Shown: positions 1 through 10,620 of the stretch, in pieces | Position numbering within the stretch: the stretch's first letter is position 1 | Layout of the letters: every line of letters starts with the position of its first letter | DNA from: Ampelomyces quisqualis | Taxonomy: Eukaryota; Ascomycota; Dothideomycetes; Pleosporales; Phaeosphaeriaceae | NCBI GenBank assembly: GCA_018398575.1 | Contig: JAGTXZ010000003.1 | Coordinates: 3,286,001-3,350,000, forward strand | Length of the DNA: 64,000 nucleotides | Direction: 5' to 3' | Program-made: the position numbers and the translations under genes | Notes under the pieces: generated by a model | The model's input: only the letters and a program-made list of their open reading frames with translations | Told to the model about the DNA's origin: nothing | Database searches by the model: none

Positions 1-195
1 TCGGTCAAGCCCGAGTGGTTGATGGTATGTCGTAATCCGCCATGGTTCTGCCGTGGATAGAGCACTAACGTCTTACAGGACATTTCACCCAACTACTACG
101 ACTTGTCACAGTTCAAGGAAGGCGACATCAAGCAAGCTCTTAGACGAGTGTCCATGAAGCTTCAACGCAAGGAGGCCGAGAAGGGACGTAGATAG
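1..195 (+). CDS. 3' end of a DEAH-box RNA helicase, Prp43/DHX15-like (partial)
   Basis: Only the last 47 codons are in the window. The exon at 1-24 ends in KPEWLM. A 54-bp intron (25-78, GTATGT...ACAG with a CTAAC branch site) follows, and the last exon is 79-195. The joined text PEWLM-DISPNYYDLSQF matches the C-terminal signature of Prp43/DHX15 helicases (PEWLL-DIAPNYYDLSNF in animals), followed by a basic tail ending in TAG. Prp43 is the DEAH helicase that takes apart spliced-out lariat complexes and also acts in ribosome biogenesis. Other DEAH helicases such as Prp22 share a similar end, so the exact paralogue is inferred. Confidence 0.75.
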
Positions 196-570
196 GTTCT
201 GACAGTTCTCTTCAATGAGACCGGTGACCGGTATGGAGTTACAAAGGCGTCAAGCCTGGAGTGTCGTTACTTTGTGAGATGGTGCTGGTCTACATGACGG
301 CGTTGGAACATAATTTCGAGACGCTGGAGGCATTGTCTAGGCGTTCCATACTGAGAGATCTTTTGTTCGACACAACCGACAGTCCAATAACTGCGCTTTC
401 AAGCAAACATGTGCTTCATCCCTGCCCTCCCCGTGCGATGCTGACTAACCGCATTCTGAACCGTTCTCCCAGCTTACCCCACACGCATCGGCATCTTTGT
501 TCCCAAACGCCGACGTCTCCAACTTTTTTCCAGCAACAGGAACCACATCACACCCTCACCAACCGTCGCA

Positions 571-1293
571 ATGGCCCCGCTCCCCGCCCAGACAGACGAA
601 TACTCCCTCCTCCACATCGAACGCATATCGCAATACGTCTCGCTCAGTCCGTCATCGCTATCCAACCCTCTCCCCGCCATATGCGCATCCGTCTTCTCGC
701 CGCTCCTACTCTCCTACTTGCCTGCCGCCCGAGGCATCGTGCTCAGCTACTCTGACGTAGAACTAACTTCTTCGCCGCCCGGCGACTGCATACGCTCTCC
801 CACGGACTCGCTGTTACTGCGCCATGTCGACGAGTACACGGCGCCGTATCTCTGGGCCACGGCGTCGCTGCTCGTCTTGCGCCCTGTCGCCGATCAATGG
901 CTCAAAGGCGTCGTCACGCATCAGAGCACTACACATGTTACGTTGAGCCATTTGAATACTTTTCCCGTCAGTGTTACTAAAGACTACTTCCCTGGCGGTT
1001 GGACGTGGCATGGCGAGGTCGCGGGGAGGGTCAAGAAAGGCTGGGACGGAAGATTGAGCGATGAAGGGGGCTGGTGGGTCGATGGGAATGGAGAAAAGGT
1101 GCAGGGGGAGATGCGGGTGCGGATCAGGGATTTCGACGGCAGGATGGACGGGAGGGGGAGGGGGAAGGGGTTTTTGAGGATCCAGGGGAGCTTAGTCACA
1201 GTTGATGAGGAAAAGAGGAGGACACAAGGGAAGGGGAAGAAGAGCGCGAATGGGGTGTTGAAGACGCCGCGGGAGGTTGTTGAAGTGGAGTAA
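571..1293 (+). CDS. RPA43: DNA-directed RNA polymerase I subunit RPA43
   Basis: Single-exon ORF of 240 aa. The N-terminal part (about residues 20-110) looks like the SHS2/Rpb7-N-like domain. The central part has the features of an Rpa43 OB-fold: SHLNTFPVSVTKDYFPGGW, then a GWWVDGNGEKVQGEM strand pair and GFLRIQGSL. In yeast, Rpa43 pairs with Rpa14 in the Pol I stalk and binds the initiation factor Rrn3. The protein is shorter than yeast Rpa43 (about 326 aa) and ends in a Lys/Arg-rich tail without the long acidic extension. The first ATG of the open frame fits the start of the conserved domain. Function is inferred from family resemblance. Confidence 0.8.
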   Translation: MAPLPAQTDEYSLLHIERISQYVSLSPSSLSNPLPAICASVFSPLLLSYLPAARGIVLSYSDVELTSSPPGDCIRSPTDSLLLRHVDEYTAPYLWATASLLVLRPVADQWLKGVVTHQSTTHVTLSHLNTFPVSVTKDYFPGGWTWHGEVAGRVKKGWDGRLSDEGGWWVDGNGEKVQGEMRVRIRDFDGRMDGRGRGKGFLRIQGSLVTVDEEKRRTQGKGKKSANGVLKTPREVVEVE

Positions 1294-2345
1294 TGGTTCG
1301 CTGCGTGGGTGTAAGAAAGGCTTGTACAAAGGGCATTAGGAAAGGCGTTTCAAGGGTGTTTATGTTTTCCGTACGATTACCAACATCGTCCGAAGTCAGA
1401 CCAAACTCTGTCGAAATTCTCAACCCCGTCCATCTCACAGTCCCATCTCACCCTCGCTACACTCATCCTCAACCCACAATCCCATCTCGCCCGTCTCGCG
1501 CGGTTCCTTGCGCTTCACTGCCTTGGAAAAGGAGGCCTTGTTAGCTTTCGGTCAATGTGCTGAGTAGGCAGGGGAGGTAAATACTATCATGGAGACGACA
1601 GTTTTAGCTGAGGAGTGTATATCGTCCTTGGAGGACAGGGTGCAATTGTAGTGAAAGTTCTTGCCTGTTCGCAGTAGGCGTTTCGGGAGATGATTCACCA
1701 AGAAGTAATTATGAGCCGTGGTAACAGCGGGAAATTCTCAGTGTTTCAACACCCATATGACATCTTTCCGCTTAGTGTTCTTAACCGTTTCGCGAGATTC
1801 ATTGACATGTACTTGTGATGAAACCATCGGTTCAGAGTCACGAATGGAATAAATGCAGAACTGCCAAAGGTACACATCGTTCAATCGGTTGTCGTCTCCA
1901 ATGCAGCTACGGAGGTAGCGGATGGCACTCATCTAAAATAAAAATAGAAAACGAGACCGCAGTACGGATGCAATATCACATCGGCTTGGGAATTTGGTGT
2001 GTATTGAATAAGCTGCGAAACCGTTGGTGTAATGATGAGATTGGGAATCTTCAGCTAAACCCGGCATTAATGTCCGCTAGCAAGATGCGAGCGGTCGTCA
2101 TTGTGGAAAGAAAGTACATGCGTTTCTCTTCGAAATACCCAAAGTTTCATAAGGTGGTACGATTTGACGTGGTTGTTGAGCGGTCTTTACGGGGTGTGCG
2201 GGGTTAGACGGATTTTACCTACCAAGTGGCGCCGCTAATGCAAGACGCTGACCCGGTCTACGCAATACCTTTAATCAATTCAAGATCCACATACCGAACA
2301 CGTCCAGCACATAAATCTCACACCACGGACATTGCTGCACTCGAC
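1294..2345. other. Intergenic region, no convincing gene
   Basis: About 1 kb between RPA43 and the aldo-keto reductase. A 130-codon open frame at 1815-2207 has no recognisable domain and an unremarkable composition, so it is not called. The 3' part is presumably the promoter of the aldo-keto reductase. No repeats were seen. Confidence 0.5.
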
Positions 2346-2420
2346 ATGTTCCCACGTCTTTTCCAATCCCGCACCATCACCCAGATATTCAATATCGCTC
2401 CCAAACTCTATCAATCCAAG

Positions 2421-3536
2421 ATGGTCCACACTCTTCCCTTCCAAACCCTTTCCGTGCCGTCCCCGGGCTTCGGCGCCATGGGTCTAAGCTTCGGTCTCGG
2501 CAGCGACTTGAGTCTAGAGCAAGCTGAGCCCGTCCTGCTCAAAGCAATTGAACTTGGGTGTACGTTCTGGGATACCGCAGTTGTGTACCAGGCCGGCGTG
2601 AATGAGAAGTTATTGGGAGATTTTATCAGGAAGCATAATGTGCGCGACAAGATTTTCAGTACGTCAAGATTTCTAGTACAAAACCGTGTCACCGAGTGGG
2701 TTGCTGGGATAGTGGCTAATGACGGGTTGTAGTCGCATCAAAGTGCGGGCTCCAATGCTTCGACGGCAAATCCGGGGTGTCCAACTCTGCAGCGCATATC
2801 AAGGAATACATCGAGGGAACCATCGAGCGATTAGGTTTCACTCCTGACTTGTATTATCTTCATCGCATCGACCCCAACACGCCGTTGGAAGAATCGATCC
2901 CCGCGCTCGACGCGCTAAGGAAAGCGGGGAAGACAAAGTATATCGGGTTGAGCGAATGTTCGGCCAAGACGCTGCGGCGCGCAAATGAAAGTGAGATGAT
3001 GAGACCGACGCTGTATAATTTGATCCGTCAAACTAACTTCATTAGTTGCCAAAATCGACGCTTTGCAAGCTGAGTACTCCGCGTTCGAAACCATCCACGA
3101 AACAGACGGCCTCATTGACACCGCACGCGAACTTGGCGTCGCGTACGTAGCCTATAGCCCCCTGGGCCACGGCTGGCTTGTAGACAACTTCGACTACCAA
3201 TCTCCAGATGACTTTGCAAAGGATGATTTCCGTCGCACTTCGCCGAAATTCCAGGGCGAAAACTTCTACGCCAACAAAGCCATTGTCCAGGAGATCAAGA
3301 AACTCGCGCAACGCAAAGGGTGCTCCACGCCTCAGATTGCGCTCGCATGGGTCGCTGCGCAGGGGTTCATTGCGATTCCGGGAACGACGAAGAGTAAGCG
3401 GTTGGAGGAGAACTGGGCGAGTAGAGATATTGAGTTGAGTGAGGTGGAGAAGAAGGAAATGAGGGGCATTGTAGACAAGGCGAAGGTTGCAGGGGAGAGA
3501 TATGGGGAGATGGCGAAAAAGATGGTTGGGCATTGA
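2421..3536 (+). CDS. Aldo-keto reductase (NADPH-dependent, three exons)
   Basis: Exons 2421-2658, 2733-2990 and 3046-3536 join in frame to 328 aa. Introns are 2659-2732 (GTACGT...GTAG) and 2991-3045 (GTGAGA...TTAG, branch CTAAC). The aldo-keto reductase tetrad is complete: Asp51 and Tyr56 (FWDTAVVY), Lys83 (ASKCG) and His123 (YYLHRIDP). The C-terminal cofactor region is IAIPGTTKSKRLEEN. The architecture is that of the fungal pyridoxal-reductase/auxin-induced-type group, which reduces aldehydes or ketones with NADPH; the substrate cannot be told. The ATG at 2421 gives the normal family length and has a purine at -3. An in-frame ATG at 2346 would add 25 Arg-containing residues that could be a mitochondrial presequence. 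Confidence 0.88.
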
Positions 3537-4243
3537 GGAGTGGGCGTGAGGTGGGTATGGAATCTCGCACTGCAAGGTAGAGCTTGATGTCATTGTGGTG
3601 ATGAAAGGAAAACCGACAATGTGAGAGCATGATAGAGGTAGAAGATAGAAACTATGTCTCCTATGGAATCCTCATAGCAGAAGACAGGAAGCGTGACCTC
3701 TCAAAGTCAAGTATGTGGTTCTGGCGCCTGTAGGATTGGGGACTGAAGAAGGTGGCTGACGAAGAATTAATGGTGTATGTCAATGCGACGGAAGCTGGGC
3801 GAAGGATATATGAGAGGAGGGGGTTTGAGGTGACGGGGGCAGTGGAGTGGAATTGGGTACCGTGAGGATTGATGGATTGATTGATTTGGTTGATTCCTTC
3901 TTGGAACCTCCCTACTACCTAGGAGTATGTATGCGGGCACAGCTCCAGGTTTACGGTGTTGCAGCACCTTCTAGATCGTACCTATTCTATGGACTACGCA
4001 GATGGGTACCGTGAGAAGGTAAAGGGAAGGACTGTGATTATTGTATGTTTAGGCAGCTGAGGAGGTAGATAAGTAGATTTGCTGCATCGTACTTGCTCCT
4101 GCTGCACAGAGAGAAGCACTTAGATGACACCCGAGCAGCGGGTCCTTCCATAGGATATTCATATGTGCAACATTACTATACAGCACGGGGAATAATCTAA
4201 TTCGATTGAATCCCTGACGGTGTGGGTGCAGTGGCACTCCCCA
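3537..4243. other. Intergenic region, nothing recognised
   Basis: About 700 bp between the 3' ends of two convergent genes. It has only short open frames with no family resemblance, and no repeat or RNA gene was seen. Confidence 0.5.
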
Positions 4244-5710
4244 TTACTTAATACCGTGCTCTCTAACGCCTCTCTTCTTGTTCCAAAGTGTCATGCACAC
4301 ATAACGACGAATTTGCATGTTTTCCTTTGCAGCCCTATGCCAAAAAAACATGTGTGAACGAACAAAGCTTTTGCCACTTCCCTCCTGCTTGACGTTGTAG
4401 GTGATGTCCGAGACTCGCTTCTCGAGTATACCCCAGTCGGGCTCAGGCTCTTCGGATGGTGGAGGTCGAGGAACGATTGGCCGCAGGGTCGAAGGTCCAG
4501 GTACCCCAGGCACAGCTGGATCTGGCCCAGGAGCGACACCGGGAAAAGCTCTAGGAGGGGGCGGCACCCAATCATGTGGGGGACTGGCCTTGATCAGATT
4601 GGCAGGTACATCGGCTATCTCGAACAGCATCTGGGGAAGTCGGTGTGGGGATCCTTGGTGCGTCATGAATAGCCCACCTCGGAACACTTTCACATTGACA
4701 ATGCACTTGATGCCAAGGCTCGGTTTATGATGTCACAAGAAAGCAGCACACTGTGATGCTGCAGGTGATCCTGAAGTTTGGTTAGAGCTGACAAAGTAGA
4801 GGTATGAGTCTTTACGACTTACCGAGCAGTCCTCGACCTTGAGGAGTGGCAGTACTCCACACACTACTCGAGGCTGGCCAATTTTCAAGGTCGTAAATGC
4901 CCCTCTGAAGAAGATATCTGGCAATAAGTTTCAGAGTGGCACCATCATTAATCTCCTGAACACCACAGTATTTGATGCTCTTAGCCTCAAGTTTGCTACT
5001 AAGCCTGTTCCATTGCAACCACATGAAGTCATTGGGTAGCCGAAATACTGCAGTGTATATTAACACTGCGCCAGGTTTATTACACCGCATTTGGACTCTA
5101 GTGATAGCGAAGGTTGAAATATGACGACTCCGGGAGCAAGTGCCGTCGGTTGGTATGATGCAATGTTGATGATGCCGCCTGTCGCTCAGCGGTAGCGAGA
5201 TTTTGAATGCTCCAGTGCCGTTAAGTATATCTGATCCTGTATAGCTTTCGTGCTGCTCGGGTCGTTGTGCGTGTACCTCGTGCCCCGCCATGCGGAATGT
5301 CCGGGGTCAGAACCAATGTCCTTGAGTACCTGTCTCCAGCCCTGGCGATCAAAGTCGAGAGCATGGTCCAATGGTTTCTGCTCGAACCAGTGCCATCTGG
5401 CTCGCTTCTGAGGAAACTTTCCATTTCCAGCAGCCCATAAACTCTCCGCGCGAGGCGGGTCTCTTGCGTCTTTGAGCTGCCTACCAGCACCGTGATCGGA
5501 GCTCGTAAGAGCACACATGACATTCTTCCCGCGAAGATCATAAGCCTACGTGTGAATCAGTGGGTGTCATAGTCTGGCGGGTTTCTGTATCACACAGAGG
5601 AAGTTGTCATCGGCACGAAGCAAATTGATGTTCGCTGGGTCCCAATTCCACTGGCACAATGCCTTGCAAACAAGCAAGGCAGTGAGTGTTAGTAGAAACA
5701 GAAACTTCAT
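4244..5710 (-). pseudogene. Secreted-protein family paralogue A, probably inactivated by an in-frame TGA
   Basis: Starts at ATG 5710 with a clear signal peptide (MKFLFLLTLTALLV-CKALC). Exon 1 is 5710-5594 and exon 2 starts at 5545 (AYDLRGKNVMC). Later segments show DGATLKLIARYL and, after an intron ending near 4788, GSPAASQCAAFL-stop-HHKPSLGIK. The intact neighbour (5983-7540) has GSPIGATIAHLIARHKSDLGIK at that point, so the TGA at 4733-4735 falls where the paralogue has Arg (CGC); an ancestral CGA would need one C-to-T change. Homology continues past the stop (LFEIADVPANLI against LFYQIEDVPADDI), then a Pro-rich insert of about 40 residues, ending at 4244. Middle exon boundaries are uncertain. 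The family is an uncharacterised fungal secreted one; no function is assigned. Confidence 0.6.
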
Positions 5711-5982
5711 GTCGCTGGTGACCGAGAAGTATCAGCACGTGGTGAGACTCTCTAGGTGATGATGGAGAACGCAGAGTCTATTCACTAGCCTACCTACCGG
5801 TGCCGGTGGCTCTCTACCTCGCCAACTAACGTACGTCACCCCGACTTCTGATAACCGCCACGATTGGTCACCCCCCGCTGATCGCGTGCCCGAAAACAGG
5901 TCGATGATACGCTTGCACAACGGGCCAAAATTCATTATTGTCTCTATCATCTATCCACCGATTACTTCATGCCAAAGCTACC

Positions 5983-7540
5983 TTAGTAGCTGAACGTGTG
6001 GACGCTTAGACTGCCCTCCACTTCATGTTGTATACGTAGAATATTCCTGGCTCCTACAGACCTGCTACTCAAGAACCTTGTTACTCCTGGGTTGTCTTCA
6101 GGAATGTCGTCCGCAGGCACATCCTCGATCTGATAGAAGAGATGCAGGTCCTTCCTAGGCCTTTCACCAAACTTCGGCCTGGCAGGGTCATCGTTTGTCA
6201 CCACAATGACATTACTGATCCGTTTGATACCCAAGTCAGACTTGTGGCGAGCAATCAGGTGGGCAATCGTCGCACCGATAGGTGATCCTGGAGGTCCTCA
6301 TTAGCGTGTCGCAATACCATTCATTGTTCTCTTTCGCCTACCTATGAGCGCTTTGCCCTCATCAGAGTCTTTGGCGAATGAAACACCCGGCCAGGGCGTC
6401 AGCTTATCGATCTTGCTGTTCTTGAAAGCCCGCGCGACGAGGAGAACGGTGGCGTCATTGACGACGTTGTCCGCACCATAGACGCGCAGGTTCTTTACAT
6501 TCGGATTGTCGCGAAACCAGTAGCCCCAGTATACGTCGGATGCGAATCTTATCTCAGGGAGTTCACTTTCCGCAGCCTTCCGTCCCCAGTTCTCCCTGTC
6601 GATAACAGCTACGACCGGAGACTGTAGGTTTTTTCCAATGATGGCTGAACGAATTAGTCCTTTGTCTCCAATCTGCGAAACCAATAGTTCCCGTCATATT
6701 TTCTGACGATAAAATCGCCTGAAGCAGGCAGTGCGTGGAACCGAAATTGAGACAGCAGAACATACCTCCTCCCTTGTTGTTGATCACAAATTCATAGTAT
6801 GCACCAGTGGACTAAAGGTCCATGTCATTACACTTGCAACACAAAAGTGCTCAGACACCGCTTACCATAAACTCCTTCTCATTCACTTTATATTTTTGCT
6901 CGGTCACTGGCTTCATTTGCGGCCACTCGGCATCCGGATCTTTCGCATCCTCCTTGTCGTAATGAGTGATGGAGAAGCATTCATTATCGCCATCTGCGGG
7001 ATCGCCATCGTCCTCAAACTTGGACTTTGCATTAAGCCCCAGACCTTGGAATGCGTTACCGAGACGCATGCGCTCATAGTCACAATCCCAGCCCTTGTCA
7101 TTGTCGCTCTCGTGCCAGCCCCACTTTGAAAGCGCTTCTATCTTCGATGTCAGCTTGTGTGGCGAGATGGTAGTCGTATACGCACGCTTGAGATCCCCGG
7201 ACCAAGGACTAGCTGCAGACGGTGGATTGCGAGTATCCTTCAAGAGGAACCCAGCACCTGCATCGGTGGCACCCATGACGCAATTCAGATGGTCGCCTTT
7301 CTTTACATATATGGTCCACATGTCGTCGTTGGCATAGTTCTTGACGTCAAAGTCAAGCCCTGCTGTGTCGATTCCAGGTGTAAGAAAAACAGGATCCGCA
7401 TCGGCATGGATCTCCGAGCTTTTTGATGCATCATTGCCTAGCCCCAAAATGCCATAATTGGCAGTGTTCTTGGGAGCCACGCTGCCGGCAACTGTCGTGA
7501 TGAGCGTTCCTGTCACGATGCATGCCGTGTTAAAGAGCAT
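5983..7540 (-). CDS. Uncharacterised secreted protein, paralogue B (multi-exon)
   Basis: Start at 7540 with a signal peptide (MLFNTACIVTGTLITTVAG). Exon 1 is 7540-6866 (225 codons) and exon 2 is 6811-6766. Exon 3 starts in the 6690-6665 region and ends at 6342; exon 4 is 6287-5983. The protein is about 455 aa. Its C-terminal half has GADNVVNDATVLLVARAF, GKALIGSPIGATIAHL and a IEDVPADDI block. These features recall a large family of hypothetical secreted proteins in Dothideomycetes of unknown role. The start of exon 3 is ambiguous: AG at either ATTGGAG or ACAAAG restores the frame. It forms a tandem pair with the damaged paralogue at 4244-5710, on the same strand. Its 5' end faces the truncated oxidase gene 80 bp away. 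Confidence 0.7.
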
Positions 7541-7621
7541 GTCGATGGATGGCTTTGCGACTAATGATTATTTTGGTACGCTGTTGTAAGGGTGGCGAAA
7601 GAGAAAGGCGCATCGAATTGA

Positions 7622-8770
7622 GGTGAAGGTGGAAAAAAGGAAGGCACGACTACTAGCACAATCGGCGGCGGTACGCTCCTGGGCGATGTCACCAAGAAGC
7701 TGCACGACAACGGTAATCGTGCAATGGCTCATGGTACATGTCCTCAAGTCGGCATTGGTGGGCACGCAACTATTGGTGGTCTGGGACCAACATCGCGCAT
7801 GTGGGGCTCGTCACTCGATCACGTCGCAGAGGTGGAAGTCGTGCTTGCCAACTCGTCCATCGTGCGCGCATCCGATAAGGAGAACAGCGACATCTTCTTT
7901 GCCATAAAAGGTGCTGCGGCAGGGTTTGGCATCGTCAGTGAGTTCAAGGTGCGCACTCAGGCCGAACCTGGAGAAGCTGTCTTGTACTCCTATACCCTGA
8001 ACGGTGGCTCCTCAGCGGACAAGGCCGACGCCTTCAAGAAGTGGCAGAGAATCATCTCCGATTCTGAGCTGTCGCGCAAGTTTGCATCCCAATTCATTCT
8101 TACCGAGCAATTCGGCGCCATTGTCACGGGCACATTCTTCGGCTCACAGCAGGAGTTTGACAGCCTCAACATTACTGCCCGTCTACCCTCGAAGGAGGAG
8201 TCGATTATTGAACTCAAGGACTGGCTCGGCGTTGTAGGCCACTGGACCGAAGATTTTGCACTCAAAATTGTTGGTGGCATACAAAGCAACTTTTACGCTA
8301 AATTACTTGCATATACCAAGAACGATATCATCACCGACGACGCCGTTGACAAGCTGTTTGATTACATTGACAAAGCTGACAAAGGCGGCGCCCTGTGGTT
8401 TATTATCTGGGATGTTGAAGGCGGCGCGGTTAATGACGTCAAGCCAGATGCGACTGCCTATGGCCACCGCGACGCGCTTTTCTACCACCAAGCCTATGCT
8501 GTAAACCTACTTGGCAAAGTCAGCGACAAGACTCGCGACTTTCTCAAGGGCGTGAACGACGTCATTACTGACGCACTGCCAAACCATAAAAAGGGCGCGT
8601 ATGCAGGGTATGTTGACCCCGCGCTGGGTGCGAACAGCCCGAGCTTGTACTGGGGTGGCAATGTGGAGCGACTACGAAGAATCAAGGCGGCGGTCGATCC
8701 AAACGATGTATTCCACAATCCGCAGAGCATCAGGCCGGAAAAGAAGAGTGCAAAGATGAAACTGCTGTGA
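7622..8770 (+). pseudogene. FAD-linked oligosaccharide oxidase (berberine-bridge type), 5'-truncated
   Basis: Open frame of about 382 codons starting directly after a TGA at 7619-7621. It holds the second half of the FAD_binding_4 domain (STIGGGTLLGDVTKKLHDNG, HGTCPQVGIGGH, KGAAAGFGIVSEF), a substrate-domain section and the C-terminal BBE motif (YWGGNVERLRRIKAAVDPND, VFHNPQSI). The Cys of HGTCP corresponds to the Cys that links FAD in glucooligosaccharide oxidases. The signal peptide, the first ~100 residues and the second FAD-linking His are missing. The sequence upstream is the 5' flank of the divergent secreted-protein gene, so a deletion or rearrangement removed the front. An internal ATG at 7724 would give 348 aa lacking much of the flavin site. 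Confidence 0.82.
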
Positions 8771-8966
8771 GCAGCGCCCGATGCCTTGGGCGGCGCATTT
8801 CCTTCTGTCTCAATCGGATTGTTTAAACACCCCCGTTTGGATAATGTAATGGTATCTCAAGGACCAGAACCTGACATGTCAAGCATTCGAATCCAAATTG
8901 GCGTAGATGCTGTGAACGAACGCCGTAACGCCTACCGACCTCTCGACTGCGTGTGAAGAACAGGCG

Positions 8967-10220
8967 CTAATACCATATACTCCTAGTCCGATGATGTGGT
9001 ATCACATCTGCGTGATCCTTCTCTTTTTCCTTGGCTAGATCATATAAAAAGAAGTCGAGAAGTATGGCGTTGATCTTTGCGTCGGTTTTGATCTTGACAA
9101 TTTCTCGCCGGAGGAGCTCCACGCCCCAGATACTGCATCCTGCATGGTCGTCAATGGGTCTGTTACATTGATGGGCTGTGAGAAGCTCGCCTCGTATTTG
9201 CATCTCCCATGGATGTCCTGAATCGATTGCCTCTAAACTTCTGATTCTATTTTCCAGAGGAGGACAGTACCACATGACGCCTAGCGAGTGAAGCATTTGT
9301 GGGATTCGGTAATCTATCTCTTCATTAGCATACTCGAACGTTTTTTCACATGTGCATATTGCGTACCTGCAAACATGGTGATCTTGTCAATGTCACCGAA
9401 CTCGCCGTATCCTTCGCCATCAAACGCGGCCCACAAATCTGCTACGAAGATCTGCGCTCGCTTGAGAAAGCGCACCTTTTTGCGCTCGAATGTGCCTTCA
9501 TCCTTGAAGCAGGGAAACTTCTCGGCAAGCAGATTGACGAGTCCGGCTGCTGATTGTTTCGCGTCTTCCAGGAGAGTTGCCACACTACTATCGAATTCCT
9601 AGCTCGTTAGCAACTTCTGTTCCCAACGTTGCCGGACATCAGATTTTGCCTACCTCCTCTAATATCTTCCCCGCTTCCCTCAAGCATCTCACGCGCTCCT
9701 GGAACAGCGGAATTTCTTCCTCCGTTCCCGAAGAAAACACAGTCTTGAGAATCTCATCCGTGCATTGCTCCTCATTAACCCAGAACTCCGGGCTTGTTAT
9801 CGGGATATCTTGGTCCAGCGCCCTCTGCAGCAAAGCTACAAGACTGAAGTACCCGGTCCACCTTTTTCCCTTGTAGACCACTGCGAATCTATCCTCTTCG
9901 TTTTTCTCGCTCCAAAAACTGAAATTCAACAAATCCATGGTAAAGATGAAATTGACCGTCGTTTCGTCTTTTGCCTTGGGATGCAATTCATGTTCCGACC
10001 AGGTCGATGTCGAATATTCTCGTTTCTGCATCTCGTCCAAGATTAACTGGGCAGCGACTTTTGTGGAGCGCATGTCGATGGCAACGTCGATGCTGTTGTC
10101 ATAGATGAATTGGGCGTTTTCGAGAACCTTTGTTTCTGGGGGCCCAGTGTCTGCAACGCCGATGCCAAAACGGGCGCGTAGGAGGTCCAGCAGTTCGTGG
10201 TCGACTTCGTCGTCTGACAT
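8967..10220 (-). CDS. Queuosine 5'-phosphate N-glycosylase (DUF2419, queuosine salvage)
   Basis: Exons 10220-9654, 9598-9367 and 9313-8967 join to 381 aa. Introns are 9653-9599 (GTAGGC...CTAG) and 9366-9314 (GTACGC...ATAG). Hallmarks of the family that includes human C9orf64/QNG1 are present: NFIFTMDLLNFSFWSE, GYFSLVALLQRALD, DIPITSPEFW, FLKRAQIFVADLW, ITMFADYRIPQMLHSLGV and the C-terminal INAILLDFFLYDLA with a final HRTRSIWY. The enzyme releases queuine from queuosine 5'-phosphate so that eukaryotes can reuse it for tRNA modification. The Asp of MFADYR is encoded across the second splice junction. The start (MSDDEVDHELL) is the only ATG ahead of the domain in frame. The gene is divergent from UBA2. 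Confidence 0.92.
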
Positions 10221-10620
10221 GGTGGTTGATCGAGGTGTGCGTGGTGATAAAGGAGGGTTTGAGTGCGTGCCCCACACACCACGATTGCGCAATCTGACGA
10301 TGAATGCCCGCTCGGAAGGGGACCGCGATGGGCCGCCACGTGAATGGGTATTTTAGTACACAGTACGCCCGCAGTCTGATGGTCCACTCATAGGGCACTC
10401 GGCTAGCCGCCAAGCATGAGGCTGAACATGTTCGCGCGACCGCCGGCCCGGGTGTCTGACGTCTCTGTCTCTCTCACTCGCCCGAGGGCCGAGCGCCTCG
10501 CCTTCACCTGCGCGCGACGCCGCCAAACAACCACCGCCCGCCTCCATGTCTTAGCCACGCCCAACACCATCCACCACCCTGCGCACCACCACCCGCAAAC
10601 ACAACCCATCGGCTTACGCA
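10221..10620. promoter_or_regulatory. Shared intergenic promoter region of the DUF2419 gene and UBA2
   Basis: Four hundred bp separate the divergent start codons at 10220 and 10621. The UBA2-proximal half is strongly pyrimidine-rich on the plus strand (CT-rich tracts near 10455-10610), which is common at fungal promoters. No individual binding site is called. Confidence 0.5.

Noticed and set aside
261..755. 164-codon frame overlapping the start of RPA43
   Set aside because: Low-complexity Pro/His/Arg text in another frame of the RPA43 5' region, with no domain; a shadow frame.
1815..2207. 130-codon frame between RPA43 and the reductase
   Set aside because: No domain, no splice-linked partner, composition like intergenic DNA.
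6685..6765. Protein-like frame DFIVRKYDGNYWFRR in the paralogue B gene
   Set aside because: It hits TAA and cannot be spliced into the conserved downstream frame; it is more likely intron sequence, though exon 3 of that gene stays uncertain.
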